DNA of 64,000 bases, taken from positions 4,654,356 to 4,718,355 of the forward strand of contig NZ_CP060140.1 in assembly GCF_022376295.1 (NCBI RefSeq), written 5' to 3'. Below the pieces are notes generated by a model. It worked only from the letters and a program-made list of their open reading frames with translations. It had not been told where the DNA came from and searched no databases. Below, piece after piece: positions 39,660 to 47,294 of the stretch. The stretch comes from Nodularia sphaerocarpa UHCC 0038 (GTDB taxonomy: Bacteria; Cyanobacteriota; Cyanobacteriia; Cyanobacteriales; Nostocaceae). The translations under genes were made by a program, and so were the position numbers. The first letter of the stretch is position 1. Every line of letters starts with the position of its first letter.

Positions 39660-39787
39660 AGCCGAAATGTAAAATTTTAATAAATACCAGCAGATGTACA
39701 AATTTTTTTACTGTTTAATGACTAACTAAGTCAAAAAAATAGCTTCCGAACTCGATACAAGTGTTGGTGATTAGCTTTCAGAATATC

Positions 39788-40200
39788 ATTTGACACTCCC
39801 CAAAATTATATTTCGGGGATTTTTGCTATGGCTACGCCAGGTAAGCTATCACCGGGAGATCCAAAATGCCCCAAGGATTAATCCATACAGTAACATTTGA
39901 GATGACTTTACCCTCTGCAAGCATACACCGATTGCCCGACGGCGTTGTAGAGAGGTTTAACCAAACCCTGACTACGACTTTCACATTTGTGAGCCACTGC
40001 GGTGAACGGGGTTCCCGGCATAAAGCTAGTGGCGGTACAAGATTTCGGATTTTTGCTACCAGGGTTGGTGGATCAGCAGTTGTCCACTTAACCTACTTCG
40101 CTTTTTATATTTGCGCTTTACCGCTATCAGTATTTTAGCATTTTACCACCGAATAAATTCGCTCATTCGTTTATATCCCCCGGATAAATCACAGGGGGTA
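39788..40200 (-). mobile_element. Possible IS200/IS605-type remnant
   Basis: At 39788-39822, TTTGACACTCCCC with an AAAATTATATTTC loop and GGGGATTT resembles (on the minus strand, CCCCG...GGGGAGTGTCAAA) the right end of IS200/IS605 elements. The following ~370 bp have balanced base composition unlike the surroundings. An open frame 39866-40138 has no recognisable family. No transposase domain remains. The right-end motif is from memory; the body is unidentified. Confidence 0.3.
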
Positions 40201-40217
40201 AGAAGGTATCAATACTA

Positions 40218-40685
40218 TCAGGCTAGCAACGATTTATGGAAATTGGCTCGCCTGGTGTCCAGCCATTGTTGCAAAATTATCGATGCCGCCTTTCGGTCAA
40301 TTAAACCCTTATGGCGTGATGGGGAGCGATTTTCAGCTATTAACAGTTGCTCTGCTTGAAAAGAAGTTAATCGCTCATCTACATATTCCACAGGCAAATT
40401 CAGTGCTTTACCCAACTTTTTGCCAAATTTCTGCACTTGACGCGCCTGGAAACCTAGAGTCCCATCCATTGAGTAAGGTAAACCAATCACCAGGATTTGC
40501 ACCCGACGGTCATTAACTAAGTTACGGACTTGCTGCACATCTCGATCAAAAGATGTACGCTCAATGGTGGTCAGTCCTGTAGCAATTAAACCCGTACCAT
40601 CGCACCCCGCTACACCCATCCGCTTGCGACCGAAATCTAAACCCAATGCTGAAATAAACGGTTGTGGTTGTTCTTGGGGTGTCAA
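40218..40685 (-). CDS. ruvX: Putative pre-16S rRNA nuclease / RuvX (YqgF family)
   Basis: 155 residues with RNase H-like fold. GLDFGRKRMGVA (~15-26) carries the first catalytic Asp; VIGLPYSMDGTLG (~66-78) and VEYVDERLTSFQAE (~99-112) carry the other acidic residues. Family members process 16S rRNA ends or act on Holliday junctions. The start is TTG at 40685, supported by an AGGAG box 7 bases upstream; the first ATG would remove the catalytic Asp. The GNAT gene ends 1 bp before, so the two are coupled. Confidence 0.88.
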   Translation of the reverse strand: MTPQEQPQPFISALGLDFGRKRMGVAGCDGTGLIATGLTTIERTSFDRDVQQVRNLVNDRRVQILVIGLPYSMDGTLGFQARQVQKFGKKLGKALNLPVEYVDERLTSFQAEQLLIAENRSPSRHKGLIDRKAASIILQQWLDTRRANFHKSLLA

Positions 40686-40686
40686 A

Positions 40687-41943
40687 TTAGTTCTCCTGTG
40701 TTTTATCTATGATCTCAGGAATGGGTAATGCTTCCATACTCAAATTTTCGCAATTAAAGGTAACAGGTTCTGATTTGGTGGGTGCTGGTCTGTCTGACGC
40801 TGGTTGCTGCGTTTGTTGTATCCATGACATCCCCCCTGGTATGGGTTTACGAGCCGGTTGCAAACCTTGCAGCACCCCAGTCCACTGAATTCCTTCTAAG
40901 GAGACAAATTTAGACTCCCGCAGCTTATGCCACACTGAGCGAGACATCACTAAGGTATGTTCTCTGCGTTTAGCCCCAATGCGCTCTAAATACTCTTCTC
41001 GTTCTGCTTGGTAGTCTGAGGATGCTAGTTGTAAACCTTGCTGGGGGAAATCTTGGACAATGCGAGCTAGTTGGGAAAGCAACTCTGGGTACAGCCACGT
41101 ATAAGCGGGGTGAACTGTCAGCGTGGCGACATGAGGAGTTTTACCTTTGCGGTCAAGTTGTACTTGGAAATAGCCGATGGCTGCTTTGCGTTGGGGTTCA
41201 AATACGTAGCCACTGACTACTTCGGTTTTGGTTACCCACTGCTTAAGTGCATCAGTTAAAGCGCCAAACAAACTGGTTTTAAAGTCGCGAGTATTGCGGT
41301 CAAAAACTTGACGCACCAAAGGCGGCATTGATGCTGTATCTAACTGATAGAGTAATTGAGCATCGGCATTGCTGACAGGGAGAAGATTTGGCAAGTCAGG
41401 CTCTGCTTGTGCCAATTGGGCGAGTAATTCCGGTTGAATTTCCCAGTAGGTCATTTCTGCTAGACGCTGAAATCCATTTTGGCGATATAGTGCCAGTGCG
41501 TCTTTATCATTGACATTAACTTCTAATAGCCAAGTCCGAGCTTCCAAAATCGACTCAAAGCAATGGCGCAAAAGTTGCGAGCCGACTGCTTGCTTCTCCA
41601 TAGATGAAGCCAGCATTACCCGATCAATCCGCCATGTACTGCGCGTGCGGTTGAAAGGTGACACTTGAATCATTCCTAAAAGCGATCGCCCTTGCTCTGC
41701 TACGTAGGCACAGAAACGATATTTTAGGGGGTTAGGAAACCAACTTAAAAATTTCAAGCATCCATACCAACGCCGTAACCATTGCATCTGGTTGATGGCC
41801 AGTTCCGCCTCTTTGGGAGTCAGGGTGGCGAATGAGTCTTGAGTTATTTGTTCAATTCCGTCCAGATCCCGGTATTGGGCTGGCCGGATGACAACGCTGA
41901 GGTTTCGAGGAAGTAATGAAGTCATTTTAATTCGAGCTGCCAT
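40687..41943 (-). CDS. GNAT family N-acetyltransferase
   Basis: 418 residues. The N-terminal GNAT domain (~15-170) has IRPAQYRDLDGIEQ, the acetyl-CoA region MLASSMEKQAVGSQLLRHCFE (~110-130) with a Q-x-x-x-G-S loop, and LYRQNGFQRLAEMTYWEIQ. The second half (~190-370) looks like a degenerate second GNAT-like unit (AYTWLYPELLSQLARI). The C terminus is Pro/Gln-rich. Substrate unknown. The start at 41943 or 41925 is undecided. It is coupled to ruvX downstream. Confidence 0.8.
   Translation of the reverse strand: MAARIKMTSLLPRNLSVVIRPAQYRDLDGIEQITQDSFATLTPKEAELAINQMQWLRRWYGCLKFLSWFPNPLKYRFCAYVAEQGRSLLGMIQVSPFNRTRSTWRIDRVMLASSMEKQAVGSQLLRHCFESILEARTWLLEVNVNDKDALALYRQNGFQRLAEMTYWEIQPELLAQLAQAEPDLPNLLPVSNADAQLLYQLDTASMPPLVRQVFDRNTRDFKTSLFGALTDALKQWVTKTEVVSGYVFEPQRKAAIGYFQVQLDRKGKTPHVATLTVHPAYTWLYPELLSQLARIVQDFPQQGLQLASSDYQAEREEYLERIGAKRREHTLVMSRSVWHKLRESKFVSLEGIQWTGVLQGLQPARKPIPGGMSWIQQTQQPASDRPAPTKSEPVTFNCENLSMEALPIPEIIDKTQEN
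40693..40697 (-). promoter_or_regulatory. Shine-Dalgarno box fixing the TTG start of ruvX
   Basis: AGGAG on the minus strand, seven bases before the TTG at 40685. It lies within the last codons of the GNAT gene. Confidence 0.75.
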
Positions 41944-42162
41944 TTAGCCTTAACTTACTGAGTCAGAGGAACTGTTGCAATAATCAATTTTAACGGCTTT
42001 CCGCTCCTAGCTATTGCTCCCAAAGAGTTATTTTTATAACTAGATACTAAAATATGATATGAAACAAACTAAAATAAAGCAGACTTGATGAGAACAACTT
42101 TCCTGTTGCCCCAACAATATCTGCTTTTATTTTAGGAGATTTTTGCGAAAATTTTGGATGTA

Positions 42163-42375
42163 TTACAGCCCTTGTCGGGAAATTAGTTTTTCAAAGTTGG
42201 CTTGAGTTTGGTGAAGCAGTTGCTCTCGGCTATCTGCAACTGAGAATGTCTGCTTCAGGGTTGGAACCAGATTGCGGGCTTGTAGAGTCATGTGAAGTTG
42301 CAAGTGGGCAACATATTCGCTGAAATCTTCATTTTTTACAGCTGCGCCCGTTGAGATATTTGATTCCATTGCCAC
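42163..42375 (-). CDS. Small conserved-looking protein of unknown function
   Basis: 70 residues, soluble and helical, with NEDFSEYVAHLQLHMTLQAR in the middle and no Cys. The start is taken as GTG at 42375 because an AGGAG box (42382-42386) lies six bases before it; the ATG at 42369 would be 12 bases away. It stands alone between repeats, with 219 bp to the GNAT gene. The ribosome-binding site and even codon use support a real gene. No family recognised. Confidence 0.6.
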   Translation of the reverse strand: MAMESNISTGAAVKNEDFSEYVAHLQLHMTLQARNLVPTLKQTFSVADSREQLLHQTQANFEKLISRQGL

Positions 42376-42896
42376 TGGGTTCTCCTTTCTTAGTTCTCTG
42401 CTGTGTCTTCACATCATCAGAACTTATCATATTGTTTGGCTTTGCTTGGTGAATTCGCAATGAAGTTTAATGTTTTGTTGCATTGCTGATGTGGTGTTCC
42501 CAACGGCGGCTTTTTTGAACGAACCGCCAAGCCTCCTCAAGCCTTCTCTTCTCCTCCAAAGACGCTAACGCGAAAGGCATAGCTTCGCGATCAGCGAAGC
42601 GTCTCGAAGAGAAGAACGCCAAGGGAAGAGTTGATTTATGATTGCTAGCACTAATATTTCAAATTATGTTAAGAAATTTGAAAGTAGGGTGTGTTGTCGC
42701 GCAGCGCAACGCACCGTCAACACTTCGGCATAACACAGCCTACGGACAATTGATATTTCTTGAATAAATCGAGTTTTTATCACCCACTTACTGAGGATAA
42801 ATTTCACTCTCAACTACACTCAGGGTAATGACAGTTGTTGTTTGTGATTTTCATTTGGTAAACTCTACGTATCACCTAAAATACAGGAGGGTGATT
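42376..42896. other. Repeat-rich intergenic region
   Basis: 521 bp with three inverted repeats: GGCGG/CCGCC around 42505-42528; CTTCTCTT (42543-42550) with AAGAGAAG (42606-42613) enclosing the hairpin GCTTCGC-GATCA-GCGAAGC; and GTAGGGTGTGTT (42684-42695) with AACACAGCCTAC (42732-42743). All are dispersed-repeat types of heterocystous cyanobacteria. No gene seen. The promoter of the Coq4-like gene should lie between 42745 and 42885. Confidence 0.5.
42885..42890 (+). promoter_or_regulatory. Shine-Dalgarno box fixing the Coq4-like start
   Basis: AGGAGG six bases before the ATG at 42897; it decides against the longer frame from 42828. Confidence 0.8.
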
Positions 42897-43538
42897 ATGT
42901 TCAATAAATTGAAACAAATTAAAATGCTGCTGAATTATCAAAAATCGGAGCATTTAGGCGATTTTGCTATTCTCAAATCTGAGGTTTGTGGTGCTAAAGT
43001 ATCGCCAGCAGTAGCTTCTAAATTACAAGAAGTAGTGGGATATCATCCCCCCATTGATTTAGAGAAATTAAGCCAATATCCTCAAGGTTCCTTTGGACGA
43101 GAATATGCGGAACACATGAAAGCAAATCATCTGCGACCCTTCAATGTCAGTCCTGAGTTAGAGGAGGTTGCTAGACGGAATGTATTTGCTTTGCGATATG
43201 TGGTTACTCACGATATTTTTCATGTTTTACTTGGTTTTGATACTAGCTATGCTGGAGAAATCGGGGTTTTGGCTTTTGCAGTTGAGCAAAACTATAGCCA
43301 ATCACTAAAAGTTGGTTTATGGCTAGCTAAATTACTCTATCCGATTCTTGCCCCTCAACAAATTAAAGCAATTTTTTATAATGTAAATAAAGGTAGAGAT
43401 TTGGGAAAAAATGCGGATTTTCTCTTAGGCTATCGGTTTGAAGAACATTGGTTAGAGTCAACTGCTGAGGTGAGAGAATGCTTATTTTTACCACCGCAAC
43501 CTCTAAATGATTCCACATTGAAAACAGTTTTCCTCTGA
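42897..43538 (+). CDS. coq4: Coq4-family protein
   Basis: 213 residues. The metal-binding motif of Coq4, HD-x2-H-x11-E, is exact: His105-Asp106, His109 and Glu121 (THDIFHVLLGFDTSYAGEIG). AILKSEV and YHPPIDLEKLSQYPQGSFGREYAE are further family-like stretches. In eukaryotes Coq4 organises ubiquinone synthesis and has recently been linked to C1 decarboxylation-hydroxylation of the ring. Cyanobacteria make plastoquinone instead, so the substrate here must differ. The next gene, 218 bp on, is a P450 on the same strand; a shared oxidative pathway is possible. Confidence 0.8.
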   Translation: MFNKLKQIKMLLNYQKSEHLGDFAILKSEVCGAKVSPAVASKLQEVVGYHPPIDLEKLSQYPQGSFGREYAEHMKANHLRPFNVSPELEEVARRNVFALRYVVTHDIFHVLLGFDTSYAGEIGVLAFAVEQNYSQSLKVGLWLAKLLYPILAPQQIKAIFYNVNKGRDLGKNADFLLGYRFEEHWLESTAEVRECLFLPPQPLNDSTLKTVFL

Positions 43539-43608
43539 GTGTACTATATCAAAATGGAATTATTATATATATAGTACCTGGGCATCAAAAAAAACCGATA
43601 TATGATAG

Positions 43609-43675
43609 CGTTTCCTAGTCTAGTGAGGTACGGATTAATATGTATTTATCTGTGTGTATCTGTGGTCGAATAATT
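43609..43675. repeat. TTTCCTAG...CATCTGTGGTCGAATAAT repeat, copy 2
   Basis: TTTCCTAGTCTAGTGAGGTACGG, then ATTTATCTGTGTGTATCTG and TGGTCGAATAAT. Same order as at 26934-26988. It lies between the Coq4-like gene and the P450 gene. Confidence 0.65.
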
Positions 43676-43756
43676 CTTTTATAGGGATATGCAATATGCC
43701 CATAAAATTGAGATAGGAATCGCTATAATTAATTTTGAAAAGAGGAGTCAATCAAG

Positions 43757-45136
43757 ATGACAACTAGAGATTATTCTTCAGGTAAAACTAATGCTAAAGT
43801 ACCACCAAAAATTGTTGGCAATAAATTCATTCAAACGATCCAAGCAATTGTTAATCCCATATCTTCTTTAGAAAAAGCTCAACAACGCTATGGAGATATT
43901 TATTTAACAGAATTTAATGGACTTCCCGCGCAAATAGTTGTGAGTAATGTTCAAGCAATCGAGGCACTTTTTACAGTCGATGCTAGAATGCTGGAATCGG
44001 GTTCAGCAAGCACAATTGTTGAACCGCTTCTAGGAACTAACTCGTTAGTATTACTTGATGGCGATCGCCACTTACAACAGCGTAAACTTTTAATGCCTCC
44101 CTTGCACGGTGAACGGATGCGGGCTTATGGTCAATTAATCCGTGATATTACTCAGCAAGTTACTAATCAATGGACTGTAGAAGGAAATTTTGTCGCTCGT
44201 TCTAGTATGCAAGATATTTCCTTGCAAGTAATTTTACGTGCTGTTTTTGGCTTAAAAGAAGGAGAACGTTACCAACAAATCAAGGAAGTCTTAACACAGA
44301 TGTTGGACACTTTTAATTCTCCTCTGAGTGCTGTTTTTTTATTTTTCAAATCATTACAGCGCGATTTAGGTGGTGGGAGTCCTTGGGGCAAATTTATCAG
44401 GCGCAGACAGCAGTTTAATGAGTTGATTTACCAAGAAATTCAGGAACGTCGCCATCATCCTGAATCTCAGGGTGATGATATCCTCAGCTTGTTATTATCT
44501 GCACGGGATGAAAATGGGCAAGGTATGACTGATGTGGAGTTACGCGATGAGTTAATGACGATGTTATTTGCTGGTCATGAAACTACAGCGATCGCTCTAG
44601 CTTGGGCTTTATATTGGGTTCATTATATCCCAGAAGTGCGGGAAAAATTGCTGCAAGAACTCAATTCTATTGATGTTGCGAATGCAGATCCCACCGTCAT
44701 TACTCAATTGCCATATTTGAATGCTGTCTGTTCAGAAACGCTGCGAATTTACCCAGTTGTTTTCTTTAGTCTGCCGCGCATTCTCAAAGCCCCTATGCAA
44801 TTTATGGGTTACGATTTACCAAAAGGAACTATCCTGTCTGTATGTACTTATCTGACTCACCATCGTCCAGATATTTACCCAGAACCTCAGCGTTTTAGAC
44901 CTGAACGTTTTTTAGAAAGGCAGTTTTCTTCCTATGAATTTATACCTTTTGGGGGTGGAAATCGTCGCTGTATTGGTGCGGCATTTGCTTTATTTGAAAT
45001 GAAGTTAGTTTTGGCGACCATCCTCTCCAATTACTCCTTAGAACTGCTGGATCAAGTTCCCCTTAAACCTGTTCGCCGGGGTATAGTATTTGCACCCAAT
45101 GGCGGCGTGCATTTGAAGGTAAAAAATAAAGTGTAG
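43757..45136 (+). CDS. Cytochrome P450, CYP110-like
   Basis: 459 residues. The I-helix oxygen motif is AGHETTAIALAW (~272-283), the ExxR motif is ETLRIYP (~325-331), and the haem loop FGGGNRRCIGAAF (~397-409) contains the Cys ligand. There is no membrane anchor. Overall pattern (start GNKFIQTIQAIVNPISSLEKAQQRYG) fits the CYP110 family of Nostoc-type cyanobacteria, some of which hydroxylate fatty acids or terpenes. The substrate is not predictable. An AGGAG box lies nine bases before the ATG. Follows the Coq4-like gene. Confidence 0.92.
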   Translation: MTTRDYSSGKTNAKVPPKIVGNKFIQTIQAIVNPISSLEKAQQRYGDIYLTEFNGLPAQIVVSNVQAIEALFTVDARMLESGSASTIVEPLLGTNSLVLLDGDRHLQQRKLLMPPLHGERMRAYGQLIRDITQQVTNQWTVEGNFVARSSMQDISLQVILRAVFGLKEGERYQQIKEVLTQMLDTFNSPLSAVFLFFKSLQRDLGGGSPWGKFIRRRQQFNELIYQEIQERRHHPESQGDDILSLLLSARDENGQGMTDVELRDELMTMLFAGHETTAIALAWALYWVHYIPEVREKLLQELNSIDVANADPTVITQLPYLNAVCSETLRIYPVVFFSLPRILKAPMQFMGYDLPKGTILSVCTYLTHHRPDIYPEPQRFRPERFLERQFSSYEFIPFGGGNRRCIGAAFALFEMKLVLATILSNYSLELLDQVPLKPVRRGIVFAPNGGVHLKVKNKV

Positions 45137-45189
45137 AAATAGGAAACAGGAAATCAGGCGAGTGGGTTTCTGTATCAAGAATTATTTTC

Positions 45190-45765
45190 TTACCATTTTT
45201 CAGCCCAATAGACAATTTCTGAGGCTGAACTATCAATGGCTACGCCGTAACTATGACCATGATTCCATTTAAAGCCGGGTGTACCTCTGTCTTTGGCATC
45301 TAATACTAAGATTGTATATGTGGGGGGAAATGATTCTATAGAAGCATCACTGGTGTAAAAGAATGTTGTCGGCACACCATTTTCTAGATTAACGTGATCG
45401 TTGGTGCTACCACCTTTGTACTGATGTTTAGCCATGTTTTGATATTGTGAAAGTAATGTTTGGATTTTTTCTGGTGACTGTTTTAGCCTGATTTGAAAAA
45501 AACTACCTTCTGGAGGAAGTCCAGAATAATAGGCAATACGGACGTTTTTAGTCCCACTGGGCAGATGATCAGGAAAATGTTGAATGTGGTCGCTATTAGA
45601 CCATTGCTGGCGAATTTCTTTGTAGCGAGATGTATCAGTTATTACTTTAATTTCGTCGCTAGTGCTAAAAGCCTTTCTCAAGAAAAAACTTCCGCCAATA
45701 ATGCCAATACTAGTGAGGGAAAGTAAAGCTATCATGGCTATTTTGACAAGATGCGATCGCTTCAT
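45190..45765 (-). CDS. Membrane-anchored protein of unknown function
   Basis: 191 residues. Basic start (MKRSHLVK), then a hydrophobic helix (~8-28, IAMIALLSLTSIGIIGGSFFL), then a soluble domain, probably periplasmic, with no Cys. Repeated aromatic/His features near the end (GFKWNHGHSYGVAI, then EIVYWAEKW). I do not recognise the family. It is convergent with the P450 gene (54 bp between stops). A HIP1 octamer lies at its very start. Confidence 0.6.
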   Translation of the reverse strand: MKRSHLVKIAMIALLSLTSIGIIGGSFFLRKAFSTSDEIKVITDTSRYKEIRQQWSNSDHIQHFPDHLPSGTKNVRIAYYSGLPPEGSFFQIRLKQSPEKIQTLLSQYQNMAKHQYKGGSTNDHVNLENGVPTTFFYTSDASIESFPPTYTILVLDAKDRGTPGFKWNHGHSYGVAIDSSASEIVYWAEKW

Positions 45766-46031
45766 TGAGTTGGGTACATCTAAATTTCATAGTCATATAC
45801 CCAACTACTAAACACTACTAACAGAGATATTGAGCAAAACTTTGCGTAATTCGCACAAATACCAGGGAATTGTCAAATTATTGTAAAAGTATGGGACATG
45901 GGGAAAATTACTTTCCCAGTGCCGTGAAAATATCGAAAAAATAGATAATTATTGCGTAATAAATATCAAACCCCTAAAGTAGATTTCAAAGTATGATTTT
46001 AAGTAGATTAACGACTTTTAAATCGACAGGA

Positions 46032-46063
46032 CGATCTGGCTGAGTGGGCTAGGTCGCTTTTTA
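46032..46063 (+). terminator. Intrinsic terminator on the plus strand without an upstream gene
   Basis: Stem CGATCTGGC (46032-46040) with GCTAGGTCG (46048-46056), including two wobble pairs, then CTTTTTAT. The nearest plus-strand gene ends about 900 bp upstream and the gene just before it is on the minus strand. A TATGAT box is at 45992-45997. A short RNA of about 50-60 nt starting near 46005 would explain the arrangement. The rest of the 317-bp gap 45766-46082 is AT-rich. Confidence 0.45.
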
Positions 46064-46082
46064 TGATATTTTGTTGGCGCTA

Positions 46083-46970
46083 CTAGCCAAAAATAGATCC
46101 GGCAATCATTCCCGCCAGTAAAATAAAACCAATCCAGACATTTTGGCGGAACATTTCACCATACACAGGGTTGGGTAAGTCTTGGTTTCTTAAACGTAAA
46201 CACTGCCAAATCCAGCCAATAGTAGCAATTCCTAGGCTAATCCAAAAGGCGAAGTTTAGGTTAATCAATATACCTAGCCAAGCTAGTAAAATTACTGTAC
46301 TCAGAAAGAAAATGCCAATAGCTAGAGGGGCGTAATTACCAAAAAATAAAGCGCTGGAATTAACACCAATGCGGCGATCATCTTCGCGATCGCTCATAGC
46401 ATAAACCGTATCAAATCCCAATGTCCAGAGAATTGTCGCGCCCCATAGTAGCCAAGTGGGTTGAGAAAGAGTTTGTGTCACCGCACTCCAGCTAATCAAC
46501 ACAGCAAAACCCCAAGCAATGGAAAGTACCAGCTGCGGGACGGGAAATACTCGCTTTGCACCAGGATAAAGCACAATTACAGGTACAGCAGCCACAGATA
46601 ACCAGAAACTTAAGGAGTTAAGATATAAAGCGAGTCCGGCTGCACATACTAGGGAAACAATAGCGACCACAATTCCGACTTTGATAGACAGGGCGCGAGA
46701 AGCCAGAGGGCGATCGCGTGTTCTCTCTACTTCTGGATCAATGTTTCTATCCCACAAATCGTTGACGACACAACCAGCCGCACTCGTAGCCAGAGTACCT
46801 AAGACAATTACGCCGACTAAAGGTAAAGGTGGTTTTCCAGAGGCTGCTAAAAATACAGCCCAAAGGGCAGGAATCATTAAAATTAACCGTCCTTCTGGTT
46901 TATGCCACCGTAAAAGCCGGATAATAGTCAGCCATACAGGTTCCTGTTTGCGTTGGTAAGGATTCAGCAT
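46083..46970 (-). CDS. ubiA: 4-hydroxybenzoate polyprenyltransferase (plastoquinone pathway)
   Basis: 295 residues from the ATG at 46970. Eight to nine membrane helices. The two Asp-rich prenyl diphosphate motifs are NDLWDRNID (~70-78) and SDREDDRR (~193-200). LRWHKPEGRLILMIPALWA is the usual N-terminal part of cyanobacterial UbiA/PlqA. The enzyme attaches a solanesyl-type chain to 4-hydroxybenzoate, the first committed step to plastoquinone-9 in cyanobacteria. Divergent from ppx, with a 324-bp intergenic region. Confidence 0.92.
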   Translation of the reverse strand: MLNPYQRKQEPVWLTIIRLLRWHKPEGRLILMIPALWAVFLAASGKPPLPLVGVIVLGTLATSAAGCVVNDLWDRNIDPEVERTRDRPLASRALSIKVGIVVAIVSLVCAAGLALYLNSLSFWLSVAAVPVIVLYPGAKRVFPVPQLVLSIAWGFAVLISWSAVTQTLSQPTWLLWGATILWTLGFDTVYAMSDREDDRRIGVNSSALFFGNYAPLAIGIFFLSTVILLAWLGILINLNFAFWISLGIATIGWIWQCLRLRNQDLPNPVYGEMFRQNVWIGFILLAGMIAGSIFG

Positions 46971-47294
46971 AGAAATCAAGTAATAACTTTCGATAGATTA
47001 ATTCACACATCTTTACATTTATAGAATAACGTTATTTGATATCTGTGAAAGCAGAACCTTAAACTGGCATCCTCGGTTACGAAACTTAAAAATTTGTGAT
47101 GAAAATAGTGCGAAAGGCTAGTATTATTACTCAGAAGCCAGCATTTATTCAGTGATTCGCCGAATGTGTCGGTAGTAGGTAACTATTCTGAGATTACATA
47201 ATCTTTGCACTAGTCAGACTAAGAATATATTTATTGAGCATCCACAAGAGTGCTAAACACCCCGATGTACCACCTTTTTATGAGAGAACACTAG
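46971..47294. promoter_or_regulatory. Divergent promoter region of ubiA and ppx
   Basis: 324 bp between two outward-facing genes. TTGCAC (47205-47210), 17 bases, TATTTA (47228-47233) is a possible -35/-10 pair for ppx, about 60 bp before its ATG. Nothing equally good was seen for ubiA. No repeat elements are present, unusual for this window. Confidence 0.35.

Noticed and set aside
39866..40138. 90-codon frame MPQGLIHTVTFEM...
   Set aside because: No recognisable family, no ribosome-binding site, and it lies in the suspected IS remnant. I did not call it a gene.
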